Shown here piece by piece: positions 24,118 through 37,899 of a stretch of 64,000 nucleotides of DNA (the stretch's first letter is position 1; each line of letters starts with the position of its first letter). The stretch is from positions 3,877,030-3,941,029 of the forward strand of contig NC_023749.2 of the NCBI RefSeq assembly GCF_000499845.2, read 5' to 3'. The stretch comes from Phaseolus vulgaris (Eukaryota > Streptophyta > Magnoliopsida > Fabales > Fabaceae). The translations under genes and the position numbers were made by a program. The notes under the pieces are model-generated. The model saw only the letters and a program-made list of their open reading frames with translations. It did no database searches and was not told the origin of the DNA.

Positions 24118-27100
24118 ATGTCCGGCCCTCTCGACCGTTTCGCCAGACCATGTAACTTCTCTTTCTCTCTCTGTTTTCTTAGGGTGTTAGGTTTTCTTTT
24201 TTTGCTGATGAAACGTTTCGTGTTGGCTCTGCCTTGCAGGTTTCGAAGGTTTCTCCGGGAGCGATGAGAAGAAGGAGCGGAGATCTGATTTTGAGAACTC
24301 CGAGGACGAACGGAGGACCAGAATCGGATCTCTCAAGAAGAAGGCGCTGAATGCGTCGTCCAAGTTCAAGCACACGCTGAAGAAGAAGAGCAGCAGAAGG
24401 AAGAGCGATGGCCGTGTCAGCTCTGTTTCCATTGAGGATGTTCGGAATTTCGAGGAGCAGCAGACCGTTGATGCATTTCGCCAATCCTTGATCATCGACG
24501 AATTGCTCCCTGGAAAACACGATGACTACCACGTTATGTTAAGGTGTGGCTTAATCAGATAAATATTAAGTGTTGAATAAACAAACTCGATTGTTATTTT
24601 TTGTTTGATTTTTTTTATACATTTTTGCAGGTTCCTGAAAGCGAGGAAGTTTGATATTGAAAGGGCAAAGCATATGTGGGCTGATATGCTACAATGGAGA
24701 AAGGAGTTTGGTGCTGACACTATTATAGAGGTAAGTGCATATTGGATTCGGATAATATTTGCTGGTTACTGTAGGGTTCAAGATTAGCCTCTGTGGTGGT
24801 TGGATTTGTTTGTTGTGGATTGCTCCATACTCTGGACAATATTTTGCTTAACGTTTTGTGTTTGGGTTAGGATTTTGAGTTCGTAGAATTAAATGAAGTT
24901 ATGAAGTATTATCCGCATGGCCATCACGGTGTCGATAGGGAGGGAAGGCCTGTTTACATTGAGAGACTTGGGAAAGTGGATCCGAACAAACTTATGCAGG
25001 TTACGACCATGGATAGATATGTGAGATACCATGTACGGGAATTTGAGAAAGCTTTTAAGATAAAATTTCCTGCTTGCACAATTGCCGCCAAAAGGCACAT
25101 AGATTCAAGCACCACGATATTAGATGTTCAGGGCGTGGTATGTTGCTGTTAATTGTTCCTCATTGTATGTGTCTGTGTGTTCCTGTGACATTCGGAAAAT
25201 TTATGGTGTAGTTTCAACTTTTAGGGCCTCAAGAACTTTACAAAGTCTGCTCGGGAACTCATTATGCGGTTACAAAAGATTGATGGTGACAATTACCCTG
25301 AGGTGAGTGATATCAGTTTCTGAGTAATCCCTTGTTACGTTACGTTCCTGTTTTTGATTTCATCCGTTGTGGGATAATTTAAAGAACTTTACTAAGGTGT
25401 CAATGGTTGGTGATGATTGATTTGTTTTTTCTTATTAATGATACAGACTCTTTGTCAAATGTTTATCATAAATGCCGGCCCTGGATTTAGGTTACTGTGG
25501 AACACCGTCAAGTCTTTCCTTGATCCCAAAACAACTTCAAAGATCCATGTATGTTAAAATTTTTACATATTCTAGTTGCATAAGTCTCCTTTTTTGTTGG
25601 TTTATGACTGCTGATATTTCTTGGTGCCTGTTTGGAAATATTACTCAGGTTCTTGGAAATAAGTATCAAAGCAAATTGCTTGAAGTAATCGATGCCAGGT
25701 ACTCAATAGGCCTATTTCTCACTATCCAAGTGTTAGAAAATTTTAATTTATATGCTTTAACCATCACTATCATTTTACACCATCCTTAAAACGCCTAATA
25801 TTTGTGTGCACTTGATGAAGTGAGTTGCCGGAATTTCTGGGAGGTACCTGTACATGTGCAGATCAGGGTGGTTGCCTCAGATCTGATAAAGGACCCTGGA
25901 AAAACCCTGAAATTTTGAAGGTAGACTGATGTTTCTTTCTAAAATGCTCAACACGCGCTATATGATATGAATCTTGCCACATGCTAACTGTTAATTGCAC
26001 GGGGAAATTTGCAGATGATTCTTAGTGGCGAAGCACGAAGAGCAAGGCCTGTGGTAAAAGTTCTAAACAGTGAAGGAAAGGTTATTGCATATGCCAGCCC
26101 ACAATACCCAATGGTAATATGTTGTATGGTTTATTATTGCTCGAACCTGGTGGAGTCTGAATTGATTCCTTTGTATCTCTTCAGGCCCCTTTTCATTTAG
26201 AAACCTTATGGAATGTGTGAATTCTTTCTTGCAGGTAAAAGGAAGTGACACATCCACAGCTGAATCAGGGTCTGAAGCTGAAGATATTGCTTCTCCAAAA
26301 GCGATGAAGAGCTACTCTCACTTGAGGTTGACACCTGTTCGTGAGGAAGTAAGTGTTGATCTTCGGATCTGTTTACTCAGTTTTCATTAAATTGGCAGAA
26401 GTTTCAATTGATTATAGTTTTTTTGTGCGCTGCCTCTCCACTTAATAACTTTACTGGCTGCAAATTTTTCTTTGATTATTCTTACTCCTATTACTTTTTA
26501 ATTTAACATATATTTCATTAATTGTATTTATATACAAGATATTCACTACAATTAAAGATTAATGAGGATGATCAAAATATAATGCTTCTCAAGGAACTTG
26601 TTCTTAGGATTTTCCCTGGTCTATTCCAAACACAGAAGTTATTTATATTTTGTGTTCTTTGTTAGGCTAAGGTTGTTGGAAAGTCAAGCTATGTTGGTGG
26701 TAGTATCTTGGCTGGGTATGATGAATATGTTCCGATGGTGGACAAAGCTGTTGATGCTGGCTGGAAGAAACAAGCATCACTGAGGGCTCAAACTTCAAAA
26801 GGTTAAACAACTCTATCGTATTGTTACTATATTTACCTGTTGTATGAACTTCTCATGGTGCTTATTCACCAAAAACAATAACGATGCTTAAAAAATTACC
26901 CCGATGTTTAAAAATTTGTATCTGCATTCTGTACTAAATCTCATTAAAAACTTGTTTCGTTATCAGCATAGCGACACTATTTGTGCTTTAACCTTGGCAG
27001 GACATTTGATGGCTGTAAATGCATCAATGTCATGAGTTTTGGCCTTATATTGTGTCATTATATAAAAGATTATACCCAATTAAATAATGAATTTTGATTA

Positions 27101-28744
27101 ATCAATGTTTGATTGAAATTAACTTATATTTTTTGATAGGCTATTGAAGACATGACTTGATTTTCTTTTAACGCTTATACTCTTGTTAGTAATCCACCCC
27201 CTTATTTTTATGTAATGCCCCCATTTTTTGACTTTTTAATTTTTTCAACAAGTTGATAAACATGTTAGTGAACTTCAATTTATGAAAATGGTGTTTTATA
27301 TCTGGCGTGTTGTATAATTTCTAGTAAGTTAGAGAGAAACCGGGATCTACACCTGATAGTTTAAGGTATTGTTGGAACAGTTGATCCCTGACCTGGTATA
27401 TGTTGTCAGGGTGAGATTTATTTGGGATTATAAGCACTTGCAGAAGTCCTGGCTTTAAGATTTAGGAAGAGCTAGTTCTTTTCTCGTTTTCTTGATTTTG
27501 AATTATTTAATTTAATTTTCTTCAGCATTGTTAAATTTAATTTTGTATTACAGGAACACCTTCCCTCCCTAACCCTCCAAAAACTCCCGAAGGGATTCAA
27601 GCTCGGATGGTGGTGGCTCTAACTGCTTTCTTTATGACGCTGCTTACTCTCTTCCATTCAGTTGCATACCGTGTGACCAAGAAACTTCCTGCCTCATCAT
27701 CTAATGAGGATCAGTGCACGTCAGAGACACCCCTTAATACAACAACCGAAGACAATCATCCTCCTTCACCAACTCCAGCACATACAGAGGCAAAACTCCT
27801 TTCCTCAATGATGAAAAGGTTAGGCGAGCTTGAAGAGAAGGTTGACACACTCCAATCTAAACCATCTGAGATGCCTTATGAGAAAGTGGAATTGCTAAAT
27901 GCTGCTGTATGTCGGGTGGATGCTTTGGAAGCAGAGCTAATTGCAACTAAAAAGGTAGGATGCTATACTTTTGCTTTTCCATAATTCTTTGAAAAACTGC
28001 AGTCATGATAATTACGTTGAGGTGTTTCCATGTCTTATTTTATTTGTTATCTTTAAATGCAAAATTAAAATCCTACCTTTTCTGTTAGCTGGCTGCTATA
28101 CGAATATAATAATGAGCACGTCCTTAATGAATAATCTTTCGTGTCTGTTTATATTAAAATTCTAACCAATTTTGTCTGTCTATGTGGAACTGAGGTATGA
28201 TAGTTATTGTAAGTTAAAGGATTAAACCAGAGAAAGAGAAAAATCAATATTTTATTTAACTTTCCTATATCACCTCTTAGCCAATCAAATCTATATGTCA
28301 TGTGCTGTTTGGTAAACGGGTGTATTTGTGTTATAACAGTTTGATTATTTTAGATGTTAATTTCTTTACAGTTTCATTTCATGGTGAATTAGGCAAATTG
28401 GTTATTGAAGTTGTGCTTATGTTCTCTTTATGCATACATCTATTTTTCTCTCCTGTTTATGTTCGGGTGTAAATTTCATATTTGACCGTGAAGATGAGTA
28501 CTTAGTTTCGTACTGTTTCCTTACCTGAAGAATACTGTTACATTTGTACTTTCTGGATTGTTCGATAGGCTCTGTATGAAGCATTAATGAGGCAAGAAGA
28601 GCTGCTCGCTTACATTGATAGTCAAGAAGAAGCTAAGTTGCGGGTAAGTTGGTTTCTTCTATATTTTTAATACAGTTTTATGGATGTTATGCAAATTTCT
28701 GATATTTATATATTGTTGTTTATCAGAAGAAGTTTTGCTGGTGA
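24118..28744 (+). CDS. SFH: Sec14-like PI/PC transfer protein with nodulin tail (SFH family)
   Basis: Fourteen coding exons, all with GT-AG introns: 24118-24151, 24240-24543, 24631-24730, 24871-25137, 25225-25302, 25447-25548, 25649-25698, 25821-25920, 26015-26113, 26235-26348, 26666-26801, 27554-27954, 28569-28643, 28727-28744. Together they give 625 residues. The start ([16 protein letters not shown]) matches SFH proteins. A Lys-rich segment precedes a CRAL-TRIO-N region (about 85-150), the Sec14 lipid-binding domain (about 150-345, with [19 protein letters not shown] and [12 protein letters not shown] motifs), a hydrophobic segment (about 480-500), a coiled coil (about 545-615) and the KKFCW end typical of the nodulin-type tail. 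Such proteins are thought to present phosphatidylinositol to kinases and direct PtdIns(4,5)P2 in polarised membrane growth. Which SFH number applies is not determinable here. Confidence 0.95.
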
Positions 28745-29826
28745 GTTTTGGCTGGCTGATAAAGGGACTCTGGGAGAGGTGTTTTCGAATTACGGTGTTC
28801 GTAGTGCTGACACCTTGCACATTATTCTGAACCCTGAACATTGATTTTCTGTTTAATGAGTACATTCGAGAATTGTTTCAAACTCGTGTATAGCTAATAG
28901 CTTTTGCCGGATTAAACACAAGCTTTGTTTTTGCTCTGGCAGCCTTTGTTTTATTTGGTGTGATTGTCTTTTGTTGGCTGGAGAAGCGTTTGTTCTTCTT
29001 ATCTCATAACTTGCATTGAATATTAATCGATTTTGGGGGATATCGAGTGGGAAAAAAAACTAAAAAATAAATAATCCCTCAACATTTATAGTTAATGCAT
29101 TAAGGAAACGGGCATATTTCGGGCTAAATCCGTATAAATAAGGCACGCGAACATTGATAATTTTATTTCTCAAATTAAAAGGTTATGATGGTAAGGGCTT
29201 GTGTACACAGTACAATACAGTAAATATGTGGATTGTTTGGCCTAACCCTTTTGCTGTGGTTGATGGTTGAAGTGAAGATCCCTTTGTCAATCAAGTAGTA
29301 AGTGCAGTGTCTCAGAAGGTTGGAACGAAGTTCACTTCATCACAGGGACGAATCTAGGATAACAGGAACAGAGGGGATTATGCTGACGGAAACGTCTGTC
29401 ATCTGGTTCAACTAGTTAGTGTAAGTAGATTTTGAATGTAGTGATAATAATAATAATATCAAAATTTAACAATCTTGTCTTTACGAAAAAAACTAATTAC
29501 TTTGAAATATCTTTTTTCAAAATTGTAGATTACGAGGAATAAATTGACGGGGTATAAATCATTTTACGGAACTTGACTTTCCTTGTTATTTTAACACCTA
29601 ATCTTATTTACATAGCTATATAGATTCATATGGACACAAAATTTCCAGGGAGGTTGCACTGTATATATACAGAAGATTTCATTCAAAGAGAGGAGAAATT
29701 ATACAGAGGTGAATGTAGTAGGATCCGATGGGGCTGAAAAAAGGAACGCCTCCAATAATATACAACTCTTGCTAATGTTAAATATTTGATTTGATTCAGG
29801 TCAGACAGCAATGGATGCCCAACACT
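28745..29826. other. Shared 3' region between two convergent SFH genes
   Basis: About 1.1 kb holding the 3' untranslated regions and terminators of both SFH genes. There is no open frame of note. The transcripts could overlap if the 3' ends are long. Confidence 0.5.
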
Positions 29827-32800
29827 TTACCAGCGGAACTGCAATCACGAACCCAAAGTCTTGTGTAAGGGAAAGCACTATGCACAAGTAATATAATAAT
29901 ACCTTACGAACTTTGAAAGTTATAATATATCAAAATCAAGCTTCATATAACTTACGAACTTCTTCTTTTTCTTTTTGTCAATTTGAGTTTGAAGCTCTAC
30001 TTGTCGGGTAAAGGCATCGTCAAGTGACTACAGCAAACAGAAAAAAGAGTTACAGAAATATAAGATTCTTTGTTATCATATATCAATATTTTTCTCAAAT
30101 GATGATGATGTTGTAGTAAGAAGGAAAAGCAACAGTACTTTTTTGGTAATAACCAACTCTTGCTCGAGCGTGCTGACTCTGTTAAGGGTTTTATTCAGCA
30201 ATTCTTCCATCTCAGGTGGCATGACAGGTTTCTTAGAGAGCTCATTCACCTTCTCTTCTAGTTCAACGATGCGCTTCATCATGGGCATTTGATCATCCAT
30301 GGAAATGTCAGGTGTTTTCATCTCGTTGCTACTACAATATGCTGTGTTACCAAACAACTCAGCTCCAGTGATTTTCCTTGGCATGTTCTTCGCCATTCGG
30401 ATCATTGCTATCACTCCCATAATAATGGACATGATTCCACCAGTAAAAGGGATTCTAAACCCCTTAGAACTGTTGTTGCTAGGCGAACAATCTTTAGAAA
30501 GGCCTAACTCATCATTTTGTTCTGTTTTTTCCCATGATGTATTATTCACTGGGGCAAAGGTCACCTGCCAATATAAGGGGAGTACCCAAAGAGAAGGTCA
30601 ACTCTGCAGTTATGTTTTCTTCAATCATTTGATTTGTAATTCATGCAAAAAGTTATTGTTCCCCACCATGAAAATTACTGAATGTTATAAAGATACATAG
30701 GCTAGAGTTTATAGATAAATACATATAGAATGGAAACATGAAATGATCGAAAACCTAAGAAACTTACTTTTGGACTAGTACTGGGATGCTCCACGGCTGC
30801 AGATTCTTTGTTTAAAGAATCGTATTCCTAACATTATATGAAAAAATTCAAGTCATCAGATTTTCTGGCAAACAGATGATGGCAAGAAAGTTTCAGAGCA
30901 AAACTGAATTTGAAATTGTGAAGTAGGCAACTGACCACCTTTTGACATGCTGTATCCTCCTCAATGATGGTTTTCACTTCAATCCCGGATAAAGTTTTTC
31001 TCTTGCATTTTCCTTCGCCATTTTGAACCATCTAATGCATCCAAAGAAAACATCACTTCATTACTATCTTTTCCTAATTACACAGCAGAAAAAAAGACTT
31101 TGATCTTACTACCTTCAAGATTTCTGGGTCATTCCATGGTCCTTTGTCTGAAAGCAAACAACCACCTTTGTCTCGACAGGTACAAGTACCACCCAAGAAC
31201 TCTGGAAGTTCACTGGTAAGTAATATAAGAAAATGTGTTATGTATAGCCTTAAATAGTAATGTTGTTATTCAATACACCAACATGTTAAGAGAACATCCC
31301 CATTAATCAACATGATCAGAGATCGTTATTACTCTTTACTCAATCTAAACTGTCTCTCAGTATGTCCTTAATGTGGTAAATTTCAATTCAGATGAGAATG
31401 AGATAAAAATACTTCAACGAGAATTGAGAAAAACATTTACCTGGCATCAATGATTTCAAGCAACTTGCTCTGGTATTTGTTACCTAGGACCTGGCAGATA
31501 AAGCAGTAATCTGTTGAATGCTTGTACTTAACTCAAACCAACATTGCTTGATGGTGAAAAGTGTATAAAAATTGCTTACATGGATTTTGGCCGTGGTCTT
31601 AGGATCAAGGAATGACTTGACAGTGTTCCACAACAGCCTAAATCCTGAACCAGCATTAATGATGAACATACGATTTAAGGTCTGAAAAGAAAAGTTCAGT
31701 GAGGTTAAATTCAGAAGATGACATTTTAGTTAGGAACCTGAAGTAGTACCTCTGGGTAGTTGTCTCCATCAATCTTCTGAAGACGCTGGATGAGATCCCT
31801 TGCAGCTTTGTTCATACTTTTGAGACCCTGAACAAAAACATACTAGTCAGCACTGGTGTGAAACTTCTTTTACATATAGTTATGCATGCTAACATTTAAT
31901 GAAGGTGCTATGGTGAACTTTTACTCTTTCTGGCTTATTTGTACATAGAATAAAAAGTAAAAACTACACATGCTGCATATTTTCACACATACCACTCCTT
32001 GCACATCCAAGATTGTTGTGCTTTGGTCAATGTGTTTCTTGGCTGCGATGGAACAAGCAGGGAACTTAACAAGGAATGTCCTCTCAAATTCTCTCACATG
32101 GTACTTAAGATAGCGATCCAAAGTTGTGACCTGCAACAGCTTGTTAGAGTCAACCTGGCCCAACCTTTCTATGTAAATAGGTAGCCCTTGTTTATCAACT
32201 CCGTGATTCCCTTGTGGGTAGTATTTTCGAACTTCTTGCAACTCCTTGAACTCAAAATCCTTAATAAGAAAACAGAAGAAATTTCGGTTAAACTACCATA
32301 GAAAAAAGTATATTTATGAACATTGTTTTTTTCTTTATCCACAGGAAGTTACCTCCATAATTGTGTCAGCACCAAACTCCCTCCTCCACTGAAGCATATC
32401 TGCCCACATTTGTTTTGTTTTCTCAATGTCATATTTTCTTGCTCTCAAGAACCTGGGTTTCCATTTATAAGGCATTAAATGATACAACTCATACTACAGC
32501 TATTAGTATATCAAAAAAGGAACAAGAAACTAAGTCATAACCTTAACATCATATGATGATCATCATGTTTTGAGGGTAATAGCTCTTCCAAGATGAGTGT
32601 TTGGCGAAAAGCATCAACGGATTGTAACTCTTCTGCATCAACTTCATCCTCAATAGCAATAGACATAACCCTGCTATGCCTCCTCCCCTTCTTTTGCAAG
32701 GAATGCTTGAACTTTGAAGATGCACTGATTGCTACCTTCTTTAAAGAGCCAAGCTTTGTCTTCTTATCATCCTCTAAATATTCCATCTCAACACCTGTTT

Positions 32801-33334
32801 TCGCAAAATTGCTATCAGAAGTTTGAACAGAAATAAACTACAGATCTTCATTAACAACAAAGAATACCTTCTTCCAATAATACTACAACATTAACTTTGA
32901 ATTTTAGCTTCTTTCTTTTTCTTATCAACCACACATTACAATCACTCTACCCTTGTAAGAAAAATGTCTCTCTCATACCTCAATAATTCTTGCATTGATC
33001 ACAGGTTCAGATATAATTAATTACAAAGGCAATCACAGAACTAAATCATCTCCATTTCTATCAATGATTTCTCTAATTGATCAATAAGCTTTATAATAAT
33101 AAGAGCATTCTAAATAGTAAATGCCTGTCAGATATATAATCATTTGATTTCATTCTGCTCATCTTCATACATTGAACAACATGCAAAAATTTATTTCACA
33201 GCACATGCATAACATATATATACAAGTAAACAAGCAAGAATGCAAAGGGAATGAAATTGCAATAGCATAGATTTACCACCTTTAGCAGGTCGATCTGTAA
33301 TAGGCATGGACGGCATAGCTATAATGTCACACAT
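29827..33334 (-). CDS. SFH: Second Sec14-like PI/PC transfer protein (SFH family)
   Basis: Thirteen coding exons on the minus strand: 33334-33280, 32794-32542, 32452-32353, 32259-31993, 31827-31750, 31681-31580, 31490-31441, 31212-31113, 31031-30939, 30827-30768, 30564-30139, 30027-29956, 29838-29827. They give 555 residues. The Sec14 core holds [29 protein letters not shown] and [13 protein letters not shown] hydrophobic segment lies at about 427-445, followed by a coiled coil and a Lys-rich end finishing FFRW instead of the usual FCW. Exons 3-8 have the same lengths as those of the convergent neighbour (100, 267, 78, 102, 50 and 100 nt). The linker after the Sec14 domain is shorter. The first exon and the start ([10 protein letters not shown] at 33334, or MPSM at 33316) are the least certain parts; an in-frame stop lies just upstream. 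Confidence 0.9.
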
Positions 33335-33800
33335 GATTGATTATCGACGTAAGGTAGAAGAGAATTAACAATATTCAACGTGCCTACTCCTTAGCTTAAG
33401 CCATCAAATAAGATCAAGCATGTTAGAAGCTGAAAAACCATTTCTTACACACACCAATATCAACCCTTTTTCAAATATATTCAGAAAGCATTGGAAAAAA
33501 ACAAAAAAGCCAAAAGAATAAAGATACTCTTACAATGAGATATAGATATATATAATGATATATAAAGTGCAGTTGAAGAAGGTATATGGCCTATGGGGGC
33601 TTGGAAAGTTGATGAATCAACATCAGGGAGACAATGGAGTTGAATGAGAAGGAATAGTAGGAGAAATACCTTTGGTTTGCAGGAATATAGGCGTTGCAAA
33701 AGCAAAAAAAAAATGTAAATTTATGATCCGAATAAAAATCTGACAGATATATAGAAGAGCGAAAAAGGGAAGACAACTCATTTTTAGAGTTTGCCGTTTT
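33335..33800 (-). promoter_or_regulatory. Leader and TATA region of the second SFH gene
   Basis: A TATA-like CTATATATCTG lies on the minus strand at about 33746-33757, followed by an A/T- and pyrimidine-rich leader to the start codon. Open frames of 61-74 codons here (33481-33776) are Phe/Ser-rich low-complexity readings of that leader and are not counted. Confidence 0.4.
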
Positions 33801-36800
33801 TTGTTTTGTTACTTATATTATGACATGTTTCTTTTGAGCTTGTGTTGCTACTAGAAGGAATACAGATGGAGATGGTGTTGGCGAAATGCATGCAACTCCA
33901 TTCTTTCATAATACGCAACCCAACCAATTCATTCATATACTTTCTATCTTCTTTACTGCTATTCTAGGTTTTCTTTAACATATATGTTTATTCTTTTTAT
34001 TTATAGTATTTAATATCTTTTAACTGTGATTTTCTATAACTTATTCTAGTTACACTTTGATTAACTTGTCACTTACATGTAAATCTGGTTAACCAGAACT
34101 AATAATTTTCTCATTAATGATACATTGAAAACCTATTTTTATATATAATATGTGATTGATAATTTGAAAAAAAAATAGTATTTTTATCTTTTCATGCAAA
34201 AACTAAAACTTTAGAAAAATAATTAGGGTTGTAGATATGACAATATGGATTCCGCTTAATGAATGCAAACTAATTATAAAAAATATATATATAAAGAAAT
34301 TCAATAATTATAAAAAAATTAAATATAAATTAATTAAAAAATTGAACTTATGGATACTTATATAAAACATCAACCTTCCTCCATTTCAAACATAATCCAA
34401 CATCAATTAAGATAAAATACAACTTAAGTGGATCAGTTGTTGAATTACTGAGTCCGTCTTGCGCTTTTTACTGTCCGCATAGTTTGTTCCGCATTGTCAT
34501 TCTATTGATGTAAGTGGTCAATATATCATTTCTCTAATTATTTTTTTAACATTAGGAAGAGTTTTGTACTTTCAAACCTGAAAAACTTGTTAATCTACTG
34601 GTGACCAAGATGGCTATTTTATTAATAATTTAATAGTGTGTTTTGGATGAAAATTTTAAGAGAATAGTTTTTTTTTATAAAAATATTTGAATGGTCTACT
34701 ATAAAAATATGTTATCTAATCAATAATTTTGAAACAAATTAAAATTCTAAATTTTATGAGTAACTCAATTACTTAATTAGAAATTTTCAAATTATACTTT
34801 ATATATATATATATTTTATTTGTGTCACTATCTCAACCTTGTTTATAACGGTTATCAATGTCTCTAGTGATTTTTTTTATTAGTAAGATTAATGTTATTT
34901 TTTGTTAGTTTTTTTTTCTGATATTTCAACAAATATTAACTATAATTGTTTTCTATCAATGTTAATTGGGGAAGTTTATTTTTTTAGCAAGTCAACAAAA
35001 TCTTCACGTTCTAAAATAAATCCCGAAATCTCCAAGTTGTAAAAATAAATTCCGATCCATATTAGTCTAAATAATTGTGAATTATATTAATTGAAAATAA
35101 TTTTGGGTGATGTCAATTGATAAAAGTTTTGTTAATATAAATTGAAAAAATATTGGCAAACTTTGACAATAAAATAATTTTAACTATATATTAACTAAAA
35201 AAAATCAATATTAATATTATTAACAATTATTTAATATTTTTTTGTAATAATTGAAATACTTTATTAAAAAAAATCAATAAATTTGAATTTCCTTTATATA
35301 AACAAAATATTTAAAAAATAAAACAATTTAAAACAAAATTAATTAAAATCCAATGTATTTGAATCTCTTATAAATAATGAAATTATCTATCTAAATGCGA
35401 AGTAAAAGTATAAAAATGGAAAGATTTCTATATATTTAAAAATATTATTAATTTATTTCAATGAAATGATTATATTTCTAATGTTTTACCTAGTTAATTA
35501 TACATAGCTTTATATAGAATTTTTATTTTAAAGTTGTATATTATTATGTAAAAAAGCAGTATATTGAATTAACTTTTGGTTCTTATAATTGGTTTATGTC
35601 TATTGAATATGATATCCTAACAGTTTAATTATTGGACTAAAGATTGAACTTTCTTACCTTTCATCTTTTGATATTTAGAACAGTTTAATTATATCATATT
35701 TCATAGATGATAAATCATTTTCTCAATTACTGACACATCCATTTTCATCCTATCATTAGATGTAACCATGGTTTTTTTTTTCTGCTTTGCAGTGTGCTGA
35801 TAATGTAGCTTCTCCCTGCATGAAATTCGGAAAAACTTAAAGTAAAGCAATTGAAAAGAAGTTTCCTATCTTATCATATATTTTATTTTTTTTAATAATA
35901 TTTTTTTTCACACAATGACATATAATTGTTATCACTTAAAGTATCAGATATCAAGTTATGCCTAACATAAGAGTTGTTCTCGTCGATTGATTTCTATCGG
36001 ACTTGATACTGAGGTGTTAAAACGATTTTGCTTGGTGTATTGAATCGAGATGATGACGCTTTGTAATGAATGAAATTCTACCTGTTGATCACACTTCGAC
36101 TCTTTATAACGAATGAGGACGCTTTGTCTCAAACCCTATTTATAAACGTTTCTTTAACAATTTTCGTCAACAAGAATATAATTTCAACAATAATATAATA
36201 TCAACAACAAGAATATTTTGCTATTGTGCACCTTTAGTTTTTTAGTATAATGCAACATTACTCCTAACATTTTTTATTTACATCGAAAATATATATACCT
36301 TTAACTACTTCAATTATTCACCATGTGGTTTTGCTTTTAGTCATCCCCTTAATATGGACGACCAAACGTCTCGACCGACCTAATGACAAACCATTGAACT
36401 CGTTACTTACCTTACGCCGAAATAGATATATCTCAAATTAGTCTATCTCACCAAGCTAATACACTTAAATGTTTGAATTGAGAAGCCGAACACGTGAAAA
36501 CTGAAATGAAAACTTCTTATCTTAAATGAAAACTGAAATTTTACGTGAATACAGAAGAAATATTCTTCAGCAATTAAGAAAAGCAAGATTAAAGTGTATG
36601 AGCTATAGCAGGTCTATGATGATTAGTCTTGTAGTTGGTTGACTTTGCACTTTTGTTAGTTGAAACGTTCATTCAACTTTCCCTATTTGAGGTCAAAGTA
36701 TATATAGATTAGTAGAAAAAGAGCATAACTATAGTTCTTGGAAGTTCATATAAATATAAAATGCTAAGATAAGAGTTTTCTTCAAACTATTAAGGCTTAT

Positions 36801-37370
36801 TGGTCTCACATGAAAAAGAGTGAAAAAAGACAAAGAGTTAGGGTCATTTTTCCCAACTGCTTTCATCTACCAATAGGCTGGTTGATAGAAGGAAATGCTT
36901 CCATGTCTATTTTTGTACAAGTCCTCTTTCCCACGTAATTTATTCTTTCACTTCAATATTTAAGATTTAATAACTTCACCCTTCTTTTCATGCTAAGATA
37001 AACCACCAAACTTGTATTCTGCTTTTATATGTAAATGGGCATGAATTAATGTATAAATGGATACTAAATAGTAATAGAACTAAAACAAGAATCCCATAAA
37101 TTTTTGTTTGTTTATTGTGAGAATTCTTGAAAATCTATAACTAAATCAAATTATCTCTGGGTACTTTTCATATTTTAGATGGGTTAACACCTTTAAACTA
37201 AAAGATTACTAGATAAATACTAACACTAACAAGAGTTATCGTGATTCTAAGCATCATAGGAAGAATATGAGAAGCCATTTGCATAAATAATAATAATAAG
37301 AATAACTGAACTTTTAAATTTAAAAATAACAATATATCATTAGATGTAATGATTAACTCTATTTATATAT
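33801..37370. other. AT-rich intergenic DNA
   Basis: No supported gene. A less AT-rich patch at about 35960-36450 contains a near-repeat (GATGACGCTTTGTAATGAATGA and GAGGACGCTTTGTCTC, 65 bp apart) that may come from an old retroelement. The remainder is low-complexity. Confidence 0.45.
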
Positions 37371-37899
37371 CACTATACAAATAATGAGATTTACGGAGGG
37401 ATTTAAATTCGTTGATAAATTCAACATTACTTATATATATTACGGATATAAATTCTTAAATAAATTTAATGTTACCTATGGATATTACTTACATGTCTAT
37501 ATTTGTAAATAAATTTAATATTATCTACGAAATATTATTCACATATATAAATTTGTAAATAAATTCAGTTTTACTTACAAATTATTACTCGCTCACAAAT
37601 ATCGGTCCATAAATAAATTTCACATTATTTACAAATTTTATCTACGAATCTATATCAAAAAGTAAATTTAATATTAATATTAATTATTAATATAAATATT
37701 TTTATTAACAATATTAAAAATATAGATAATCTTAATAATTTTAAAATTTTTCATAATATAAATAATATTAATTATAATAATTATATACGTAATATTAAAA
37801 ATATAATTATAATATATTCCACCCACTACAATTTATTTTTAATATTAATATAACAATAAATAATAATTAAAAAAAATACATCATTTTTTTCTTGTAGTA
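37371..37899. mobile_element. Decayed CACTA-type non-autonomous element
   Basis: The left end is CACTATACAA. The right end in reverse complement is TACTACAAGAAAAAAATGA, one base off the CACTACAAGAAAA terminus. The interior starts with TTACGGAGGGATTTAAATTCGT and continues with about six degenerate units of the type ATAAATTTGTAAATAAATTTAATATTA..TACGAA, resembling the ACGGACGGATTT subterminal repeats of plant CACTA elements. The flanking triplets are TAT and TCT, so the duplication is imperfect. Confidence 0.5.

Noticed and set aside
30289..30700. Plus-strand frames of 72 and 133 codons over the second SFH gene
   Set aside because: They are antisense to SFH exon 11 and its flanking introns, and the readings show no protein family.
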